Source: Segatella copri | GTDB taxonomy: Bacteria; Bacteroidota; Bacteroidia; Bacteroidales; Bacteroidaceae | Assembly: GCF_026015295.1 (NCBI RefSeq) | Contig: NZ_JAPDUW010000001.1 | Span: 3,802,001-3,866,000, forward strand | Reading direction: 5' to 3' | DNA length: 64,000 bases | Translations under genes and position numbers: made by a program | The notes under the pieces: generated by a model | The model's input: only the letters and a program-made list of their open reading frames with translations | What the model was told of the DNA's origin: nothing | Databases searched by the model: none | In this document: positions 49,948 to 59,015 of the stretch, piece by piece | How the letters are laid out: each line of letters opens with the position of its first letter | How positions within the stretch are numbered: position 1 is the stretch's first letter

Positions 49948-50193
49948 AATCTTTAGTTTTAATGTTGAATGTTGAATGTTGACTTGGTGGGGTGCACAAG
50001 CCTTCTTGAATCACAGTGCAAAGATACTGCAATTTCCCGATACCACCTAATTTCAGCGTGTGATAAAGCGCGATTTTCAGCACGCTTTCAATCCGAAAAC
50101 TGTTAAACAATCTAACTCGCCGTTTTGCGCCCCGCAACTCATACTTTTTCAGAAGAGAAAACATAGAGTTAAAGAGAAGAAAACACAGCACCT

Positions 50194-50419
50194 TATTCAG
50201 TATTCAGTTATTCAGTTTTTTTTTAAGGGGTTACTTCCCCCCCCTAAAAAGTAAAGTTTATATACTATCTGTATATCTATATATATAATATATATAATAT
50301 ATATAATATAATATAATAATAAAAATACATTACAAAATAACCAATCCCTTTCTTTCGGGTTTTCAAACCCTTTATCCATGTAAGGGTTTAAAAAAAACTG
50401 AATAACTGAATACTGAATA
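50194..50419. repeat. Second copy of the inverted-repeat AT-rich element
   Basis: Arms 50194-50224 and 50390-50419 correspond to 6073-6103 and 6270-6300, with one A fewer on the right. The core is conserved but has a C-run instead of the TTTTTACCCCC stretch and a changed number of TA units. Confidence 0.85.
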
Positions 50420-50429
50420 CGGATGGTCT

Positions 50430-50469
50430 TACCCATGCCCCCTGTTTTAGGGTGCATGGGTAGTTTTTT
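50430..50469 (+). terminator. Strong hairpin after the second element
   Basis: TACCCATGC(C)CCCT pairs with AGGG(T)GCATGGGTA around GTTTT, followed by six T. It has no counterpart in the first copy. Confidence 0.8.
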
Positions 50470-50475
50470 AAAAAA

Positions 50476-50604
50476 GGAGAACCGCAGTTCTGTGCCCAAC
50501 AGATGCTCTATGTTAACGAGAGCGGTTCCTATGCTTTGGTTCTCGGCTCTAAGCTTTCTACTACCGTGAAGTTCAAGAACTGGGTTACTGCCGAGGTTTC
50601 CTAA
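50476..50604 (+). pseudogene. Internally deleted antirepressor fragment
   Basis: GEPQFCA from codon 35 of the Bro-N domain joins directly to QQMLYVNESGSYALVLGSKL and KFKNWVTAEVS, then TAA. Compared with 16231-17229, about 45 codons are missing at the joint, the frame is kept, and the start and the whole C-terminus are absent. The stop overlaps the end of the next gene on the opposite strand. Confidence 0.8.
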
Positions 50605-51278
50605 AAGTTAACTCCGAAATTGAGCTGGAGGGCTCCATTGCGCGATTTGTCGAAACTGTCGTGGCAGATGTTGGCAAGACCGATATCGTATGTGAGATCG
50701 GCATAGAACATGTCGTAGCCGATGCCGCAGCCGATGCGGATACCACCATCAAGGCGGCGGAAGTTTGCATCCTTAAACGAACTCTCTGCTTCACGCTCGG
50801 CAAAGTTCTTGATCTTGCCTCCTACACCTACGGCAAAATAGCCGCCTACCTGAGGCTGGATGGAGAAGTGGTCGTCTACCTCGTACTTGTACTTCAGTAC
50901 GGCTGGAATCTCAAGATAATTGAGATCGTAGGTCATCTTCTTGCCTTCAGGAAGATCCTTCTTGCCACCTTTCTCTATATATGAAAGTCCGGTTTCGAGA
51001 TAGAGTGGGGCGCTGTCGGTCAATGGGATGCCGGCTACTACGCCCACATTCAGGCCGGTCTGCCAGTCGCCACCATCCAGACGGGAATCGTCGGAATTGA
51101 CAAAGGTGAAGGCAGGACCGATGCGGAATCCGTAATACGGACTGCCGTAGTTGTGGTTGTAACGGTAGTCGAGATGCCCCGTCTGCTTGTTATAATATCT
51201 GCTGTCACGATAATTCTGTGCTGCTGCCGGCATCAGAGCCAGGAGCAATGCCATCATGATGAATGCTAATCTTTTCAT
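50601..51278 (-). CDS. Outer-membrane beta-barrel protein
   Basis: A 225-residue exported protein: signal peptide MKRLAFIMMALLLALMPAAA then beta-strand-rich sequence with alternating polar and aromatic residues (GFRIGPAFTFVNSDDSRLDG, LYLETGLSYIEKGGKK, VGGYFAVGVGGKIKNF) ending in LQLNFGVNF, a terminal barrel strand. It fits the small 8-stranded outer-membrane barrel family of Bacteroidota (PF13568-like). Role unknown. The ATG at 51278 is chosen because the -7 box TACCTTTG (51336-51343) overlaps the alternative start at 51338. Confidence 0.85.
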   Translation of the reverse strand: MKRLAFIMMALLLALMPAAAQNYRDSRYYNKQTGHLDYRYNHNYGSPYYGFRIGPAFTFVNSDDSRLDGGDWQTGLNVGVVAGIPLTDSAPLYLETGLSYIEKGGKKDLPEGKKMTYDLNYLEIPAVLKYKYEVDDHFSIQPQVGGYFAVGVGGKIKNFAEREAESSFKDANFRRLDGGIRIGCGIGYDMFYADLTYDIGLANICHDSFDKSRNGALQLNFGVNF

Positions 51279-51335
51279 AATTCTTATTCTTTTATACATT
51301 AATATATTCTGTTTGAAGAAACTTGTTTTACGGTG

Positions 51336-51343
51336 CAAAGGTA
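51336..51343 (-). promoter_or_regulatory. -7 box of the outer-membrane barrel gene
   Basis: TACCTTTG on the minus strand, matching TAnnTTTG, about 58 bases before the start codon. Confidence 0.65.
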
Positions 51344-51456
51344 GGGATAAAAAACGAAACGGCAGTGAGTGTTTCCCTAAATGATAGAGGGGAACCCCTA
51401 TTTCTGACCTAATACAACTTTCTCAACAAAAAAAATATAAATTTTTGCTATATTTT

Positions 51457-51487
51457 TTTGTTTTGTCTCCAATTTGTGCTATCTTTG
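51457..51487 (+). promoter_or_regulatory. Promoter of yfhO
   Basis: TTTG (51457-51460), 19 bases, TATCTTTG (51480-51487). Confidence 0.82.
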
Positions 51488-51517
51488 CCTTCAAATTATA
51501 AACGTTTATATAGAAAT

Positions 51518-54025
51518 ATGAAATTTTTGAAGAAGTATCTACTGGATATTCTGGTAGTTATTGCATTTGCAATCATCTCCTTCGTCTACTTTATGCCTGC
51601 CGATATGGACGGACGAATCCTCTTCCGACATGATGCAGCAGCAGGAAAGGGACTGGGACATGAAAAGGAACTCTTCCAGCAGCAGACGGGAGAGACTACA
51701 CGATGGACGAACTCGGTGTTTGGCGGTATGCCTACCTATCAGATGTCGCCTTCGTATGACAGTAATCAGGTGCTCAGCCAGATTGTGAAGGCATATCATC
51801 TGTGGTTGCCAGACTATGTATGGTATGTTTTCGTATACCTCCTGGGCTTCTATATCATGCTGCGTGCCTTCAACTTCAGACAGTCACTGGCGGCGCTGGG
51901 AAGTATCATCTGGGCATTCTCGTCCTACTTTTTCATCATCATCGCTGCCGGACATATCTGGAAGGTATGGGCGCTGGCTTATCTGCCTCCGATGATTGCG
52001 GGCGTGGTGCTTGCCTATCGGGGCAAGTATCTCAAGGGACTGCTCCTTACTGCCATCTTCTCGGCTTTCGAGGTGCAGGCTAACCACGTGCAGATGACTT
52101 ATTACTACCTCTTTATCATCCTCTTCATGGTGATTGCCTTTCTGGCAGATGCCATCAAGAAAGGTGAACTCGCACGCTTCGGAAAGGCTACGGCGGTATG
52201 CGTGGTGGGTGCCCTCATCGGTATCTCACTCAACCTCTCGAACCTTTATCATACCTGGCAGTATGGTCAGGAAACCATGCGTGGAAAGAGCGAACTAGTA
52301 AAGAAAAATGTGGCTAACCAGACCAGCAGCGGTCTGGATAGAGACTATATCACACAGTGGAGCTATGGTATCGACGAAACCTGGACGCTGATGATTCCGG
52401 ATGCCAAGGGCGGTGCCTCAGTTCCGTTGGCACAGAACCAGCAGGCGATGGAGAAGGCTGATCCTAACTTCGTTCAGATTTACCAGCAGCTGGGACAGTA
52501 CTGGGGCAACCAGCCGGGAACGAGCGGACCGGTATATGTAGGCGCCTTCGTCTGTATGCTCTTTATCCTCGGTCTGTTTATCGTGAAGGGTCCGATGAAG
52601 TGGGCGCTGCTTGCTGCCACCATCCTGAGCATCCTGCTCGCTTGGGGTAGAAACTTCATGCCGTTTACCAATTTCTTCCTCGATTATGTGCCGATGTATG
52701 CCAAGTTCCGAACGGTGGCATCTATCCTGGTTATCGCAGAATTCACCATCCCGCTCCTGGCGATGATGGCGCTGAAGAAGATTGTGGATGAGCCGGAGAT
52801 TCTGACAGAGAAGATAAAATATGTATATGCCAGTTTCGGTCTGACAGCAGGCTTCTGTCTGCTCTTTGCCATCATGCCGGGCGTATTCTTCCCTGATTTC
52901 GTATCGGTACAGGAGACACAGGCGCTGCAGCAGTTGCCTCAGGAGTATATCTCTCCAATCATGAGCAATCTGACAGATATCCGCAAGGGCATCTTCACAT
53001 CCGACTGCTGGCGTTCGTTCTGGATTATCCTCATCGGTTCGGCATTGCTGATGCTCTTCAAGATGAAGAAGCTGGGCAAGGAATATATGATTGCCGGTAT
53101 CGCCGTGCTCTGTCTGGTGGATATGTGGATGGTGAACAAGCGCTATCTCTACGATGATATGTTCGTGGACAAGGCGCAGCGCGATACACCGCAGCAGATG
53201 ACCGAGACCGACAAGATTATCTGCCGTGACAAGGCACTCGACTACCGTGTGCTGAATCTGGCATCGAATACATTCAATGAGAACGAGACCTCTTACTACC
53301 ACAAGAGCATCGGCGGTTATCATCCAGCCAAGCTCCGTCGCTACCAGGAGATGATTGATGCACATATCGCTCCTGAAATGCAGAAGACGATGCAGGCGGT
53401 AGCTGCTGCGGGCGGCGATATGACCAAGGTGAACGGCGACAGTATCTATCCGGTATTGAACATGCTGAATACCAAATACTTCATCATGCCGCTGCAGGGC
53501 GGACAGACCGTTCCGGTTCAGAATCCGTATGCCTACGGCAATGCATGGTTCGTAGACGAGGTGAAGTATGTGAACAATGCCAACGAGGAAATCGATGGCG
53601 TGGGCAAGGTGAACCTCCGACATGTGGCTGTGGCTGAAGCCAAATTCAAGGAACAGCTGGCGCAGAGCGTGAAGCAGGATGATACTTCGGTGGTGAAGAT
53701 GACGCAGTATAAGCCGAACAACCTGACTTACGAGGTGAAGTCGAGCAAGGGCGGCGTGATCGTATTCTCTGAGATTTACTATCCGGGCTGGACGGCTACG
53801 GTTGATGGACAGCCGGCTGAGCTGGGCAGAGTGAACTATATTCTGCGTGCGTTGAACGTGAAAGCAGGCAGCCACAAGGTAGTGCTCGATTTCCATCCTC
53901 AGTCGCTCAAGAATACCGAGACGGTGGCTTACATCGGTTATGGCGTTCTGGCTCTCCTTATTATAATAGGTGTAGTGGTTGAGGTGAGAAAACGCAAGAA
54001 GGCTTCTCCGGAAGTGAATGAATAA
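51518..54025 (+). CDS. YfhO family membrane protein
   Basis: An 835-residue polytopic inner-membrane protein with about a dozen helices in the first 550 residues (e.g. YLLDILVVIAFAIISFVYFM, LYLLGFYIMLRAFNF-like), a large extracytoplasmic C-terminal domain and a last helix (YIGYGVLALLIIIGVVVEV). YfhO proteins are GT-C-fold-like and have been linked to lipoteichoic acid glycosylation in Bacillus; in Bacteroidota the substrate is unknown. The ATG at 51518 follows a perfect promoter; the ATG at 51458 lies inside it. A long antisense frame (52418-54853) is a shadow. Confidence 0.88.
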   Translation: MKFLKKYLLDILVVIAFAIISFVYFMPADMDGRILFRHDAAAGKGLGHEKELFQQQTGETTRWTNSVFGGMPTYQMSPSYDSNQVLSQIVKAYHLWLPDYVWYVFVYLLGFYIMLRAFNFRQSLAALGSIIWAFSSYFFIIIAAGHIWKVWALAYLPPMIAGVVLAYRGKYLKGLLLTAIFSAFEVQANHVQMTYYYLFIILFMVIAFLADAIKKGELARFGKATAVCVVGALIGISLNLSNLYHTWQYGQETMRGKSELVKKNVANQTSSGLDRDYITQWSYGIDETWTLMIPDAKGGASVPLAQNQQAMEKADPNFVQIYQQLGQYWGNQPGTSGPVYVGAFVCMLFILGLFIVKGPMKWALLAATILSILLAWGRNFMPFTNFFLDYVPMYAKFRTVASILVIAEFTIPLLAMMALKKIVDEPEILTEKIKYVYASFGLTAGFCLLFAIMPGVFFPDFVSVQETQALQQLPQEYISPIMSNLTDIRKGIFTSDCWRSFWIILIGSALLMLFKMKKLGKEYMIAGIAVLCLVDMWMVNKRYLYDDMFVDKAQRDTPQQMTETDKIICRDKALDYRVLNLASNTFNENETSYYHKSIGGYHPAKLRRYQEMIDAHIAPEMQKTMQAVAAAGGDMTKVNGDSIYPVLNMLNTKYFIMPLQGGQTVPVQNPYAYGNAWFVDEVKYVNNANEEIDGVGKVNLRHVAVAEAKFKEQLAQSVKQDDTSVVKMTQYKPNNLTYEVKSSKGGVIVFSEIYYPGWTATVDGQPAELGRVNYILRALNVKAGSHKVVLDFHPQSLKNTETVAYIGYGVLALLIIIGVVVEVRKRKKASPEVNE

Positions 54026-54040
54026 AAAGGAGAAAGACTT

Positions 54041-54862
54041 ATGCTGTTTCGCACAGAAATAGATATTCCGAAGGCCGACTTCGAGATAGGGGCGGCAGAG
54101 CGGATGCTCTTTGTGGGCAGTTGCTTTGCCGACAATCTGGGTAGGCGGTTTGTGGAGAACCGCTTCCGGGCTACGGTGAATCCCTTCGGGGTGATGTATA
54201 ATCCGGCAAGCATTCTCCATACGGTAGAGAAATGTTCCGAGGTCCGTCCCCGGGTGGCTGTCTTTACGCTGGGTACCAACCATGTGTATATCCTGAAGGA
54301 GACGGGCGAGATAGTGGACAACTGCCAGAAGCGCCCGCAGCGCCTCTTCGAAGAGCGGGAACTGAGCGTGGACGAATGTGCCGGCTATCTGCAGAAGGCT
54401 ATCAATCTGCTGAAATCGCAGACTGCAGCATCTGATGGCAGTGAAGGCACTCTGAAGGTCATCATCACGGTAAGCCCTATCCGCTATGCGAAATACGGCT
54501 ATCACGGGAGTCAGCTTTCGAAGGCTACGCTCCTGCTGGCAGCCGATAAGTTGGTGAAGGAGAATCCGGGGGTGGTGAGCTATTTCCCGGCTTACGAGAT
54601 TATGAACGATGAACTCCGTGACTACCGCTTCTACAAGGAAGACATGCTGCACCCGAGCGAACAGGCTGTGGAATATATCTGGGAGCGGTTCCGGGCAACT
54701 TACTTCGGCAAGGCAGCAGAGCAGTTTCTGGAAGACTGGAAGCCTATCCGCGAAGCACTCGGCCATAAGCCCTTTCATCCCGAGAGCGAGGAACACCAGA
54801 AGTTCATCGCCAGGACGGAAGAGAAGAAAAGACAATTTGAGGAGAAATATCATCTCTTATAA
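54041..54862 (+). CDS. GSCFA domain protein
   Basis: A 273-residue protein of the GSCFA family, named for the motif FVGSCFADNLG seen near residue 25. Other conserved points: FTLGTNHVYIL, SPIRYAKYGYHGSQLSK and MLHPSEQAVEYIW, a pattern like SGNH/GDSL hydrolases (Ser, Asn, Asp-x-x-His). It may be an esterase acting on cell-surface glycans. It starts 15 bases after yfhO and precedes murF-alr, so a wall or surface glycan role is plausible. Its last codons are duplicated at 54866-54890. Confidence 0.85.
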   Translation: MLFRTEIDIPKADFEIGAAERMLFVGSCFADNLGRRFVENRFRATVNPFGVMYNPASILHTVEKCSEVRPRVAVFTLGTNHVYILKETGEIVDNCQKRPQRLFEERELSVDECAGYLQKAINLLKSQTAASDGSEGTLKVIITVSPIRYAKYGYHGSQLSKATLLLAADKLVKENPGVVSYFPAYEIMNDELRDYRFYKEDMLHPSEQAVEYIWERFRATYFGKAAEQFLEDWKPIREALGHKPFHPESEEHQKFIARTEEKKRQFEEKYHLL

Positions 54863-54890
54863 AATGGAGAAATATCATCTCTTATAAAAT
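54841..54890 (+). repeat. 25-bp perfect tandem duplication at the end of the GSCFA gene
   Basis: The unit containing GAGAAATATCATCTCTTATA occurs twice back to back. The first copy holds the last codons and stop; the second reads ATG-EKYHLL-stop and lies in the gap to murF-alr. Confidence 0.85.
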
Positions 54891-54914
54891 AAAGAATATT
54901 TAAATAACAAGACA

Positions 54915-57392
54915 ATGACATATACTATTGAAAAGGTAACCACACTGATAGGTGCGCGTCGCTATGGAGACAATGATACCAACATCGGTTTTATCCTGAC
55001 CGATAGTCGTTCACTTTGTTTCCCAGAGGAAACTCTGTTCTTTGCGCTCAAGTCGGAGCGTAATGATGGTCATAACTACATCCCTGAGTTGTATCGCAGA
55101 GGTGTGAAAAACTTTGTTGTAACGAATGTGCCTAAGGGCTATGCTTCTGATTATCCGGGAGCCAACTTCCTGAAGGTAGTAAACACGCTCGAGGCTCTCC
55201 AGCGTCTGGCTGAGCGCCACCGTGACGAGTTTAACATCCCTATCGTAGGCATCACGGGTTCAAACGGCAAGACCATGGTCAAGGAGTGGCTCTACCAGCT
55301 GCTCTCGCCAAGCATGTTTGTTACCCGCAGTCCGCGCAGTTACAACTCTCAGATAGGTGTGCCATTGTCGGTGTGGCTGATGAACGAGCAGACCCAGGTG
55401 GGCGTTTTCGAGGCAGGTATCAGTATGCCTGGCGAAATGCTTGCCCTGCGTGACATCATCCAGCCAACCATCGCCGTACTGACCAATCTGGGTGCTGCGC
55501 ATCAGGAGAACTTCTCTTCCTTGGAGGAGAAATGCCGGGAGAAACTCATCCTCTTCCATGATGCAGAGACCGTAATCTATGATGGCGATGACGAGGTTAT
55601 CAACAAGGTGATAGCCGAATATCCCGACTATAAGGGCGAGAAACTCTTCTGGTCGCTCAAGAATGCGGAGGCTCCTTTCTATGTAAAGAACATCGAGAAG
55701 CAGCAGAGCGTGAGCGTGATTACCTATATATATAAAGGTGAGGAAGACAGCTTCTCTATCCCGTTCATCGACGATGCATCTGTACAGAATGCCATCATCT
55801 CTGCTGTCGTGGCATCGAAACTCGGTCTTTCGGCTGAAGATATCGACAAGCGCATGACACAGCTCGAACCTGTGGCAATGAGACTGGAGGTGAAGGTAGG
55901 ACAGCACGGATGTACGCTGATCAACGACAGCTACAACAGTGATATCAATTCGCTTGATATCGCCCTCGACTTCATGAACCGCCGTCCAGACCATCGCGGT
56001 CGTCGCCATACACTGATATTGAGCGACATCTACCAGAGCGGTCAGGCACCGGAGGCATTATATAAAGAGGTGAGCGATTTAGCCCGTAAACGTGGCGTGG
56101 TAAAGTTCATCGGTATCGGTCCTGAGCTCTGCAAGCAGCACGATGTGATTCAGATTTCAGAGAAGTTCTTCTTCCCGAATGTAGAGGAATTCATCGCCAG
56201 CGAGGTGTTTGCTTCCCTGCGCGATGAGGTGATTCTGCTGAAAGGCGCCCGTCAGTTTGGCTTCGACCAGCTCACCGAACTGCTGGTACAGAAGGTACAC
56301 GAGACTACGCTGGAGGTGAATCTGAATGCCGTGGTAGCCAATCTGAACTACTACCGTGCGTTTATGAAGCCGGAAACCAAGCTGGTATGCATGATTAAGG
56401 CAGACGGCTACGGTGCAGGTGCCGTGGAGATAGCCAAGACCCTGCAGGATCATCGTGTAGACTATCTGGCTGTGGCTGTAGCCGATGAGGGTGTTACGCT
56501 GCGCAAGAACGGCATCACCAGCAACATCATGATCATGAATCCGGAGATGACCGCCTTCAAGACCATGTTCGATTACGACCTGGAGCCGGAGGTTTACTCT
56601 TTCCGTCTGCTCGATGCGCTCATCAAGGCAGCTGAGAAAGAGGGAGTAACCGGTTTCCCTGTCCATATCAAGCTGGATACCGGCATGCACCGCATGGGCT
56701 TCGACCCTGAGAACGATATGGAGGAACTCATCGGCAAGCTGAAGCACCAGAATGCCATCATCCCACGTTCTGTGTTCTCTCACTTCGTGGGCAGTGATGA
56801 CGACAGCTTCGATGATTTCTCAGCTCATCAGTTTGAACTCTTCGACAAGGGCAGCAAGCAGTTGCAGGCAGCCTTCGACCATAAGATTTTGCGCCATATC
56901 TGCAATTCGGCAGGTATCGAGCACTTCCCGGAGCGCCAGCTGGATATGTGCCGTCTGGGACTCGGACTCTACGGTATCAATTCGCGCAACAACAAGACCA
57001 TCAACTGCGTGAGCACCCTGAAGACAACCATTCTGCAGATGCACAACGTGAAGGCAGGTGACAGTGTGGGCTACAGCCGCAAGACGATTCTCGACAGAGA
57101 CAGCGTCATCGCAGCCATCCCTATCGGATATGCTGACGGACTGAACCGCCGTCTGGGCAACCGTCATGCCTACTGTCTGGTGAACGGCCAGAAGGCAGAA
57201 TATGTGGGCAACATCTGTATGGATGTGGCGATGATAGACGTGACCGACATCCCTTGCAAGGAAGGAGATTCGGTAGAAATCTTCGGCGAGCATCTGCCTG
57301 TCCAGACACTGAGCGATATCCTCGAGACCATCCCTTACGAGGTACTGACCACCATCAGCAACCGTGTGAAGAGAGTTTACTTCCAGGACTAG
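54915..57392 (+). CDS. Bifunctional MurF ligase - alanine racemase
   Basis: An 825-residue fusion. Residues 1 to about 455 are UDP-MurNAc-tripeptide:D-Ala-D-Ala ligase (MurF) with ATP loop GITGSNGKTMVKEWLYQLLS (near residue 112). Residues about 460-825 are PLP-dependent alanine racemase with the Lys in KLVCMIKADGYGAGAVEIA, the catalytic Tyr in SVGYSRKTIL and the GNICMDVAMIDVT segment. It makes D-alanine and joins D-Ala-D-Ala to the peptidoglycan precursor. This fusion is known in Bacteroidota. A terminator follows. Confidence 0.95.
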   Translation: MTYTIEKVTTLIGARRYGDNDTNIGFILTDSRSLCFPEETLFFALKSERNDGHNYIPELYRRGVKNFVVTNVPKGYASDYPGANFLKVVNTLEALQRLAERHRDEFNIPIVGITGSNGKTMVKEWLYQLLSPSMFVTRSPRSYNSQIGVPLSVWLMNEQTQVGVFEAGISMPGEMLALRDIIQPTIAVLTNLGAAHQENFSSLEEKCREKLILFHDAETVIYDGDDEVINKVIAEYPDYKGEKLFWSLKNAEAPFYVKNIEKQQSVSVITYIYKGEEDSFSIPFIDDASVQNAIISAVVASKLGLSAEDIDKRMTQLEPVAMRLEVKVGQHGCTLINDSYNSDINSLDIALDFMNRRPDHRGRRHTLILSDIYQSGQAPEALYKEVSDLARKRGVVKFIGIGPELCKQHDVIQISEKFFFPNVEEFIASEVFASLRDEVILLKGARQFGFDQLTELLVQKVHETTLEVNLNAVVANLNYYRAFMKPETKLVCMIKADGYGAGAVEIAKTLQDHRVDYLAVAVADEGVTLRKNGITSNIMIMNPEMTAFKTMFDYDLEPEVYSFRLLDALIKAAEKEGVTGFPVHIKLDTGMHRMGFDPENDMEELIGKLKHQNAIIPRSVFSHFVGSDDDSFDDFSAHQFELFDKGSKQLQAAFDHKILRHICNSAGIEHFPERQLDMCRLGLGLYGINSRNNKTINCVSTLKTTILQMHNVKAGDSVGYSRKTILDRDSVIAAIPIGYADGLNRRLGNRHAYCLVNGQKAEYVGNICMDVAMIDVTDIPCKEGDSVEIFGEHLPVQTLSDILETIPYEVLTTISNRVKRVYFQD

Positions 57393-57417
57393 GAAGTGAA
57401 GAGGGAAGAATGAAGAC
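57393..57417 (+). repeat. Short AGTGAAG-type array after murF-alr
   Basis: AAGTGAAGAGGGAAGAATGA follows the TAG stop; same word class as after aroA and the SPOR gene. Confidence 0.55.
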
Positions 57418-57460
57418 CGATTCGGTAAAAAATCATTTAAAAAACGTATAAAAATAGAGA

Positions 57461-57496
57461 AATCCTATCAGAAATGTTCTGATAGGATTTTTTTTT
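57461..57496 (+). terminator. Terminator after murF-alr
   Basis: AATCCTATCA and TGATAGGATT arms, followed by at least nine T. Confidence 0.92.
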
Positions 57497-57542
57497 GCGT
57501 AAATTTTTCCATCAAAACGTATTGTAATTGAAGAAAAAAGTG

Positions 57543-57550
57543 TATCTTTG
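57543..57550 (+). promoter_or_regulatory. -7 box of the uronate cluster
   Basis: TATCTTTG; an ATTG about 18 bases upstream may be a weak -33 box. Confidence 0.65.
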
Positions 57551-57631
57551 CACACAACAAATCATTAAAAGACAAAAGAGGGTGCTCTTTGTCGTGTATT
57601 TTCTAACAATTAAACAATACTACAAATTAAA

Positions 57632-58996
57632 ATGGAACAAGTATTTAGCTATATTATCAGTCTCGGTGCGAGCGTGATGATGCCTATCATCTTCACGGTT
57701 ATCGGTCTGTGTATTGGCATGAAATTCGGAAAGGCTTTGAAGTCGGGACTCTTCGTAGGCGTGGGTTTCGTAGGCTTGGGCGTGGTAACAGCATTGCTGA
57801 CTACCAACTTCAACGACCCATTGAAGGCTATTTCTGACATCTACCACCTACAGTTAAACGTTTTTGACATGGGATGGCCTGCAGCTGCAGCTGTAGCTTA
57901 CAATACAGCAGTGGGCGCATTGATTATCCCAATCTGTCTGGGTGTCAACTTCCTGATGTTGATTACCAAGACAACACGTACCGTAAATATCGACCTCTGG
58001 AACTACTGGCACTTCGCCTTTATCGGTGCGGTGGCTTACTTCGTGATGGGCCAGAGTTTGCTTTGGGGCTATTTCGCAGCTATCGTCTGCTACATCAACA
58101 CGCTGGTCTGTGCAGACCTGACAGCCGACAGATTCCAGAAATATTACGATTTGGATGGTATCTCTATTCCGCAGCCATTCTGCCAGAGTTTCATGCCATT
58201 CGCAATCGTTTTCAATAAACTCTTCGATATGATTCCGGGCTTCTCTAAGCTCGATATTGATGCAGAGGGACTGAAGAAGAAGTTTGGTGTGCTCGGCGAG
58301 CCACTGGTACTCGGTGTTATCGTAGGTGCCCTGATAGGTTGGGCAGCCCAGCTCGATATCAAGAAGATTCTCTTCCTGGGTGTAACGATGGGAGCCGTGA
58401 TGGAGCTGATTCCTCGTATTACAGCCCTGTTTATCGACGGTTTGAAGCCTATCTCAGAGAAGACACAGGAGTTGGTGAAGACCAAGTTTAACGGCAAGAA
58501 GGTTCATATCGGTATGAGTCCTGCCCTGGTTATCGGTCATCCTACTACCTTGGTAGCATCTGTGATTCTGATTCCGGTTATCCTGGCTATCGCAGTCTTC
58601 CTGCCAGGCAACCAGTTCTTGCCTTTGGCATCGTTGGCAGGTATGTTCTACCTCTTCCCAATGATTCTGCCGTTTACAAGAGGTAATGTGGTGAAGACGC
58701 TTATCATCGGCCTGGTAACCCTCGTCATCGGTCTCTATTTCGTTACCGATATGGCACCAGACTTTACACTGGCAGCCAACCAGGTTTATGCAGCTACAGG
58801 CGATAATGCCGCTCATATCCCTGACGGATTCTCAGGTGGTGCACTCGATTTCGCATCCTCTCTCTTCGGATGGGTTATCTATCGCGGTGTGAAGCTTTCA
58901 TACGTAGGTATGGGTGTTCTCGCAGTCATCACAGTAGCCATGATGGTTATCAACCGTCAGCGCATCGTGAAGGAAGAGAGAAAGGTAAAAGGGTAA
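57632..58996 (+). CDS. Galactitol-PTS IIC-like permease (orphan)
   Basis: A 454-residue polytopic membrane protein of the GatC/SgaT-like EIIC family (FSYIISLGASVMMPIIFTVI; then KSGLFVGVGFVGLGVVTALL and GHPTTLVASVILIPVILAI). No EIIA, EIIB, HPr or Enzyme I gene is near, and Bacteroidota usually lack a sugar PTS, so transport without phosphorylation is likely. It leads an operon with an exported KduI and a hexuronate-type MFS carrier, so a uronate or its breakdown product is the likely substrate. Inferred from context only. Confidence 0.85.
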   Translation: MEQVFSYIISLGASVMMPIIFTVIGLCIGMKFGKALKSGLFVGVGFVGLGVVTALLTTNFNDPLKAISDIYHLQLNVFDMGWPAAAAVAYNTAVGALIIPICLGVNFLMLITKTTRTVNIDLWNYWHFAFIGAVAYFVMGQSLLWGYFAAIVCYINTLVCADLTADRFQKYYDLDGISIPQPFCQSFMPFAIVFNKLFDMIPGFSKLDIDAEGLKKKFGVLGEPLVLGVIVGALIGWAAQLDIKKILFLGVTMGAVMELIPRITALFIDGLKPISEKTQELVKTKFNGKKVHIGMSPALVIGHPTTLVASVILIPVILAIAVFLPGNQFLPLASLAGMFYLFPMILPFTRGNVVKTLIIGLVTLVIGLYFVTDMAPDFTLAANQVYAATGDNAAHIPDGFSGGALDFASSLFGWVIYRGVKLSYVGMGVLAVITVAMMVINRQRIVKEERKVKG

Positions 58997-59015
58997 AAAA
59001 TAAAACAAGATAATT

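Larger units (their letters stand above)
49788..50604. mobile_element. Degenerate second copy of the island edge
   Basis: This 0.8-kb block matches pieces of the 4.9-17.3 kb island: the octad words and terminator, 34 codons of HU, the HU leader and promoter, the inverted-repeat core, and part of the antirepressor. Everything between is missing. It lies between mtnN and an outer-membrane gene and contains no intact gene. Confidence 0.8.

Noticed and set aside
52418..54853. 811-codon open frame antisense to yfhO and GSCFA
   Set aside because: It is a shadow of the codon pattern of yfhO, which has a promoter, membrane helices and family motifs; the antisense product is His/Arg-rich without a domain.
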